38,949 nucleotides of DNA from Parcubacteria group bacterium M6-OD1-3 (GTDB lineage: Bacteria > Patescibacteriota > Minisyncoccia > Moranbacterales > UBA9337): positions 1 to 38,949 of the forward strand of contig LSNR01000021.1 of the NCBI GenBank assembly GCA_003056165.1, written 5' to 3'. Below the pieces are notes generated by a model. That model was not told the origin of the DNA. It saw only the letters and a list, made by a program, of their open reading frames with translations, and ran no database searches. The position numbers and the translations under genes are program-made. Positions 35,079 to 38,949 of this stretch are shown here, piece after piece (the stretch's first letter is position 1; every line of letters begins with the position of its first letter).

Positions 35079-37217
35079 TTATTCATCTTTTTCTTCTCCC
35101 ATTAGTTCTTGAGCAATATTATTTGGAACTTCAGCATATTTTTCAAATTCCATTGCATAATTCGCTCGTCCCTGAGTCATACTTCTGAGCTGAGTGGCAT
35201 ACCCGAACATAGACGCCAATGGAACTTCTGCCTCAATTTCTTTAACTATCGTATTGCCGGTGCCTTTATCAACAATTTCTTTAATTATTCCTCGTTTGGA
35301 ATTTATATCACCAACCACATCTCCCATATATTGCTCTGGAACGGAAACAGCAACTTTCATAATCGGCTCTAATAAAACAGGCTTTGCCATTCTAGCGGCA
35401 GCTTTAAACGCCATTGAACCGGCAACTTTAAATGCAGACTCTGATGAATCAACATCGTGATAACTTCCATCATAAAGAGTTGCTTTAATGTCCACCATTG
35501 GAAATCCCGCCAACACTCCGTTACCCATCGCTTCTTTGATACCTTTTTCAACATGAGGGATAAATTCCTGAGGAATAGCTCCACCTTTAATTTCATTAGC
35601 AAATTCAAAAGTTTTTTCTTCTCGTTCCTTTTTTTCCTCATCACTTTCTTCTATATCAGAATTTTCTAAATCCTTAGCCAATGGTTCCAATTTTACCCAA
35701 CAATGTCCGTATTGTCCTCGTCCACCAGATTGTTTAATATATTTTCCTTCCGCTTCCGCCATTATCTTAATAGTTTCTCGATAAGCAACTTGCGGTTTAC
35801 CAATATTAGCCTCAACTTTAAATTCTCTTTTCATCCGATCGACTAAAACATCTAAATGCAATTCGCCCATTCCAGAAATAATAGTTTGCCCAGTTTCTTC
35901 ATCACTTCGTACCCTAAACGTAGGATCCTCTTCCGATAATTTTTTCAAAGCAATTCCCATTTTTTCTTGATCAGCTTTAGTTTTTGGTTCAATAGCAATA
36001 TCAATCACCGGCTCTGGGAAAGTCATTTTTTCCAAAATAACCTGATGATCTGCATCACACAAAGTATCTCCTGTAGTTGTATTTTTCAACCCCACCAAAG
36101 CTCCGATTTCTCCCGCACCGAGTTCCTCAATTTCTTCACGATGATTAGAGTGCATTCTTAAAATTCTACCAATTCTTTCTTTTTCTCCTTTTGTGACATT
36201 GTAAATATAAGAACCGGCCTTGAGTTTTCCAGAATAAATTCTGAAAAATGTTAGCTGTCCAACAAATGGGTCCGTAGCAACTTTAAATGCCAAAGCCGCA
36301 AATGGCTCATTATCGGAAAATTTAATCTCAACTTCCTCTCCTGTTTTTGCATCTTCTGCCTTCAAAGTCGGTAAATCTGTTGGTGCCGGAAGATAGTCAA
36401 CAACAGCATCCAAAACTAATTGCACACCTTTATTGCGCAAAGCCGTTCCCGTCAAAACTGGAATTACTTTTACATCAATGACAGCCTTTCTGAGAGCAGT
36501 TTTTAATTCTTCCTCTGAAATTTCTTCTCCACCCAAAAATTTATCAATTAAAGCATCATCCGTCTCAGCGATTTTTTCCACCATAATATCTCGTTGCTTT
36601 TTAGCCTCGTCCAATAATTCTGCTGGAATTTCTTTCTCTACAACTTTCTCTCCCATCTTTCCCTCAAATTCAAAAGCTTTCATTTTGATCAAATCTACCA
36701 CTCCGGAAAAATTATCTCTCTCACCTATTGGCATTTGAATAGCTACCGCTTTTGTACTAAGTCTGTCATGAATTGTTTTCAAAGCATTATCAAAATCCGC
36801 ACCTTCTTTGTCAATTTTATTTATAAAACACATTCTTGGCACATTATATTTATCAGCTTGTCGCCAAACTGTTTCAGATTGAGGTTCTACTCCTTCCTTT
36901 CCATCGAAGATAACAACCGCTCCATCCAAAACTCGCAAAGCTCGTTCCACTTCTACGGTAAAATCAACATGTCCAGGTGTATCAATAATATTTATTTGAT
37001 AATCTTTCCAAAAACAAGTCGTGGCTGCACTAGTAATTGTAATACCTCTTTCTCTCTCTTGTTCCATCCAATCCATCACAGCTTCACCTTCGTGAACTTC
37101 ACCGATTTTATGAGTGATTCCAGTATAATACAAAATACGCTCAGTGGTTGTAGTTTTTCCACCATCGATATGTGCAATTATTCCAATATTTCTTAAATTT
37201 TTTATATCCGTTGCCAT
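35079..37217 (-). CDS. fusA: Elongation factor G
   Basis: [58 protein letters not shown]. Confidence 0.97.
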   Translation of the reverse strand: MATDIKNLRNIGIIAHIDGGKTTTTERILYYTGITHKIGEVHEGEAVMDWMEQERERGITITSAATTCFWKDYQINIIDTPGHVDFTVEVERALRVLDGAVVIFDGKEGVEPQSETVWRQADKYNVPRMCFINKIDKEGADFDNALKTIHDRLSTKAVAIQMPIGERDNFSGVVDLIKMKAFEFEGKMGEKVVEKEIPAELLDEAKKQRDIMVEKIAETDDALIDKFLGGEEISEEELKTALRKAVIDVKVIPVLTGTALRNKGVQLVLDAVVDYLPAPTDLPTLKAEDAKTGEEVEIKFSDNEPFAALAFKVATDPFVGQLTFFRIYSGKLKAGSYIYNVTKGEKERIGRILRMHSNHREEIEELGAGEIGALVGLKNTTTGDTLCDADHQVILEKMTFPEPVIDIAIEPKTKADQEKMGIALKKLSEEDPTFRVRSDEETGQTIISGMGELHLDVLVDRMKREFKVEANIGKPQVAYRETIKIMAEAEGKYIKQSGGRGQYGHCWVKLEPLAKDLENSDIEESDEEKKEREEKTFEFANEIKGGAIPQEFIPHVEKGIKEAMGNGVLAGFPMVDIKATLYDGSYHDVDSSESAFKVAGSMAFKAAARMAKPVLLEPIMKVAVSVPEQYMGDVVGDINSKRGIIKEIVDKGTGNTIVKEIEAEVPLASMFGYATQLRSMTQGRANYAMEFEKYAEVPNNIAQELMGEEKDE

Positions 37218-37308
37218 TTTCTTATTCTTTAAAATCTTAATTTATTATTTTCTTTTTTTAAATTTTACTTCAACAAATGCTACTTTACAAAATTTCAAAC
37301 TATTTTAT

Positions 37309-37626
37309 TTAGGTTGAACCCAACATCATAATTATAGTCATCAATAAAGCTACTCCGAATATTGCAAACAAAATAGCACCTACAATAGTTATCCCACCCC
37401 AAATTACTGTTTCTATCATAGGCACTCCATCTTTTTTTGACTTAAAAACTCTTACAATAACTGCACTAAATAACATCAAAATGCTAACAACAAAAATAAT
37501 ACTCCCTACACCGCCATCTTTTAGTTTTGCACTCATATCTACAAATAATCCGTATACTGGAAGCGCCATAAATAAAAATAATATAATCAATAAAATATTT
37601 TTCGTGATACTCTTGGGTTGATTCAT
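37309..37626 (-). CDS. 105-aa membrane protein of unknown function
   Basis: Three hydrophobic stretches; lies between rpsG and fusA, same strand. Confidence 0.7.
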   Translation of the reverse strand: MNQPKSITKNILLIILFLFMALPVYGLFVDMSAKLKDGGVGSIIFVVSILMLFSAVIVRVFKSKKDGVPMIETVIWGGITIVGAILFAIFGVALLMTIIMMLGST

Positions 37627-37701
37627 ATCTTCTTATTTTTTCTTCTTATTTTTTATCAAATTAAACTCTACAATTCAACGCAAATTAATGACCACAACCA
37701 T

Positions 37702-38169
37702 TTACGCAAAATGAGCAAATGCCCGATTGGATTCAGCCATTTTATGAACATCATCTTTTTTCTTCATAGCTGTTCCAGTCTTTTCTGAAGCCTCAAGAAG
37801 TTCATCTGCTAATTTTTCCGGCATACTCTTGCCTTTCTTTTTTTGGCAAGCTTCTTTAATCCATTTCATTGCCATTGTTTGTCGTTTGGTTCCTGAAACT
37901 TGAATCGGAACTTGATAATTTGTTCCACCAATTCTTCTTGATTTTACAATCAATAGCGGTGAAACATTTTTTATAGCTTGTTCAAAAATATTTAGTCCAC
38001 CTTTTTGTGTCTTTTTATGAATAACATCAAAAGCATCATAAACAACTTTTTCGGCAATACTTCTTTTTCCATCGTTCATAATAGAACCAATAAAACGACC
38101 TAACAGCATATTGTCATACTTTGAGTCAGCTTTCCAGTGACTAGGATATGTTCTTTTTCTTCTTGGCAT
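37702..38169 (-). CDS. rpsG: Ribosomal protein uS7
   Basis: LLGRFIGSIMNDGKRSIAEKVVYDAFDVI...SRRIGGTNYQVPIQVS. Confidence 0.95.
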   Translation of the reverse strand: MPRRKRTYPSHWKADSKYDNMLLGRFIGSIMNDGKRSIAEKVVYDAFDVIHKKTQKGGLNIFEQAIKNVSPLLIVKSRRIGGTNYQVPIQVSGTKRQTMAMKWIKEACQKKKGKSMPEKLADELLEASEKTGTAMKKKDDVHKMAESNRAFAHFA

Positions 38170-38297
38170 ATTTTATAAATAATTTTCAATTTAAAATTTT
38201 ACCTACCTATCGGCAGACAGGAATTTTAAATGAATTTTTAAATGACTTAATTTTAAATTATAACAAAATCGCTTCAGCCATAAAACGACTTTTTTAT

Positions 38298-38714
38298 TTA
38301 TTCTTTTTTTGGTTTTTTTGCTCCATATTTGGAACGACCTCGATTTCTTCCTTCAACTCCAGCTGTATCAAGTACACCTCTGACAACATGATAACGAACA
38401 CCAGGCAAATCTTTTACTCTTCCTCCACGAATCATAACGATTGAATGCTCTTGTAAATTATGTCCAATTCCCGGTATATAAGCCGTCACTTCCATTCCGT
38501 TAGTCAAACGAACACGAGCAATTTTTCGCAAAGCCGAATTCGGTTTTTTAGGCGTAGTCGTTTTCACACTAAGGCAAACCCCTCGCTTAAACGGTCCTTG
38601 TGATTTAACAGGCTTATTTTTTAAAGAATTAAACACAAAAGACATCGCTGGGGATTTGGTTTTTTTCTTGCTGGTTTTTCTAGGTTTTCTTTTTAACTGA
38701 TTTATTGTTGGCAT
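38298..38714 (-). CDS. rpsL: Ribosomal protein uS12
   Basis: [13 protein letters not shown]...[49 protein letters not shown]. Confidence 0.97.
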   Translation of the reverse strand: MPTINQLKRKPRKTSKKKTKSPAMSFVFNSLKNKPVKSQGPFKRGVCLSVKTTTPKKPNSALRKIARVRLTNGMEVTAYIPGIGHNLQEHSIVMIRGGRVKDLPGVRYHVVRGVLDTAGVEGRNRGRSKYGAKKPKKE

Positions 38715-38804
38715 TTTTTATAATTAAATATGACATACGGCAAACGCCCCACATAATATTTCTATCACAATATTAAAAAATCACTAATCGCTTAGCACAA
38801 ACTT

Positions 38805-38833
38805 ATAATATATTAAACCTAAATTTTTGTCAA
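38805..38833 (-). promoter_or_regulatory. Str-operon promoter
   Basis: Minus strand TTGACA-17 nt-TATTAT upstream of rpsL. Confidence 0.8.
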
Positions 38834-38870
38834 ACAAAATTTAATCCTGTGTCAATTACATTTCTAAAAA

Positions 38871-38904
38871 TGTGTATCTTTAAAGATATCTTTAAAGATA
38901 CACA
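38871..38904. repeat. Perfect 34-nt palindrome
   Basis: TGTGTATCTTTAAAGATATCTTTAAAGATACACA; minus side followed by TTTTTAG. Confidence 0.95.
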
Positions 38905-38949
38905 AAAAATACAAACTTCAAAACGACTTCATTTACAAATAATCTAGGA

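Noticed and set aside
38298-38714. N-terminal insertion in uS12 ([18 protein letters not shown])
   Set aside because: A comparable insertion is usual in Gram-positive-type S12, so not unusual enough to report.

Overview
AT-rich bacterial chromosomal window whose gene content and order look like a Patescibacteria/CPR genome. That lineage call is inference: S10-spc-alpha cluster without rpmD/L30, ribosomal proteins with Lys-rich tails, very low GC. Left part: the 3' end of a GC-richer unknown gene, a repeat-laden intergenic region with a nonsense-disrupted GIY-YIG endonuclease pseudogene, parB-parA, tRNA-Leu(CAA), folD, smpB-ssrA (tmRNA), infC-rpmI-rplT. Middle: a small SD-led ORF, an RtcB-like protein, a translationally coupled kinase/flippase/glycosyltransferase operon, a cold-shock gene with clear promoter and terminator, two half-size permease genes, a small hypothetical gene in a region with 49-nt direct repeats, lysS and a metallophosphoesterase. 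Right half (minus strand): str, S10, spc and alpha ribosomal operons, from rpsL (38.7 kb) to rpsI (18.5 kb). Most notable: (1) a ~590-nt tmRNA gene carrying a ~181-nt hairpin with a 24-bp near-perfect terminal stem, with a similar-sized ~178-nt hairpin 0.65 kb downstream between infC and rpmI that shares TA-GAC...GTC-TA ends; (2) rplB moved to between rplV and rpsC; (3) secY/adk/map absent between rplO and infA, with a small membrane protein there instead; (4) two perfect 34-nt AT-rich palindromes; (5) 49-nt identical direct repeats bracketing a small gene and a decayed ORF. No CRISPR array and no obvious defence system was found.
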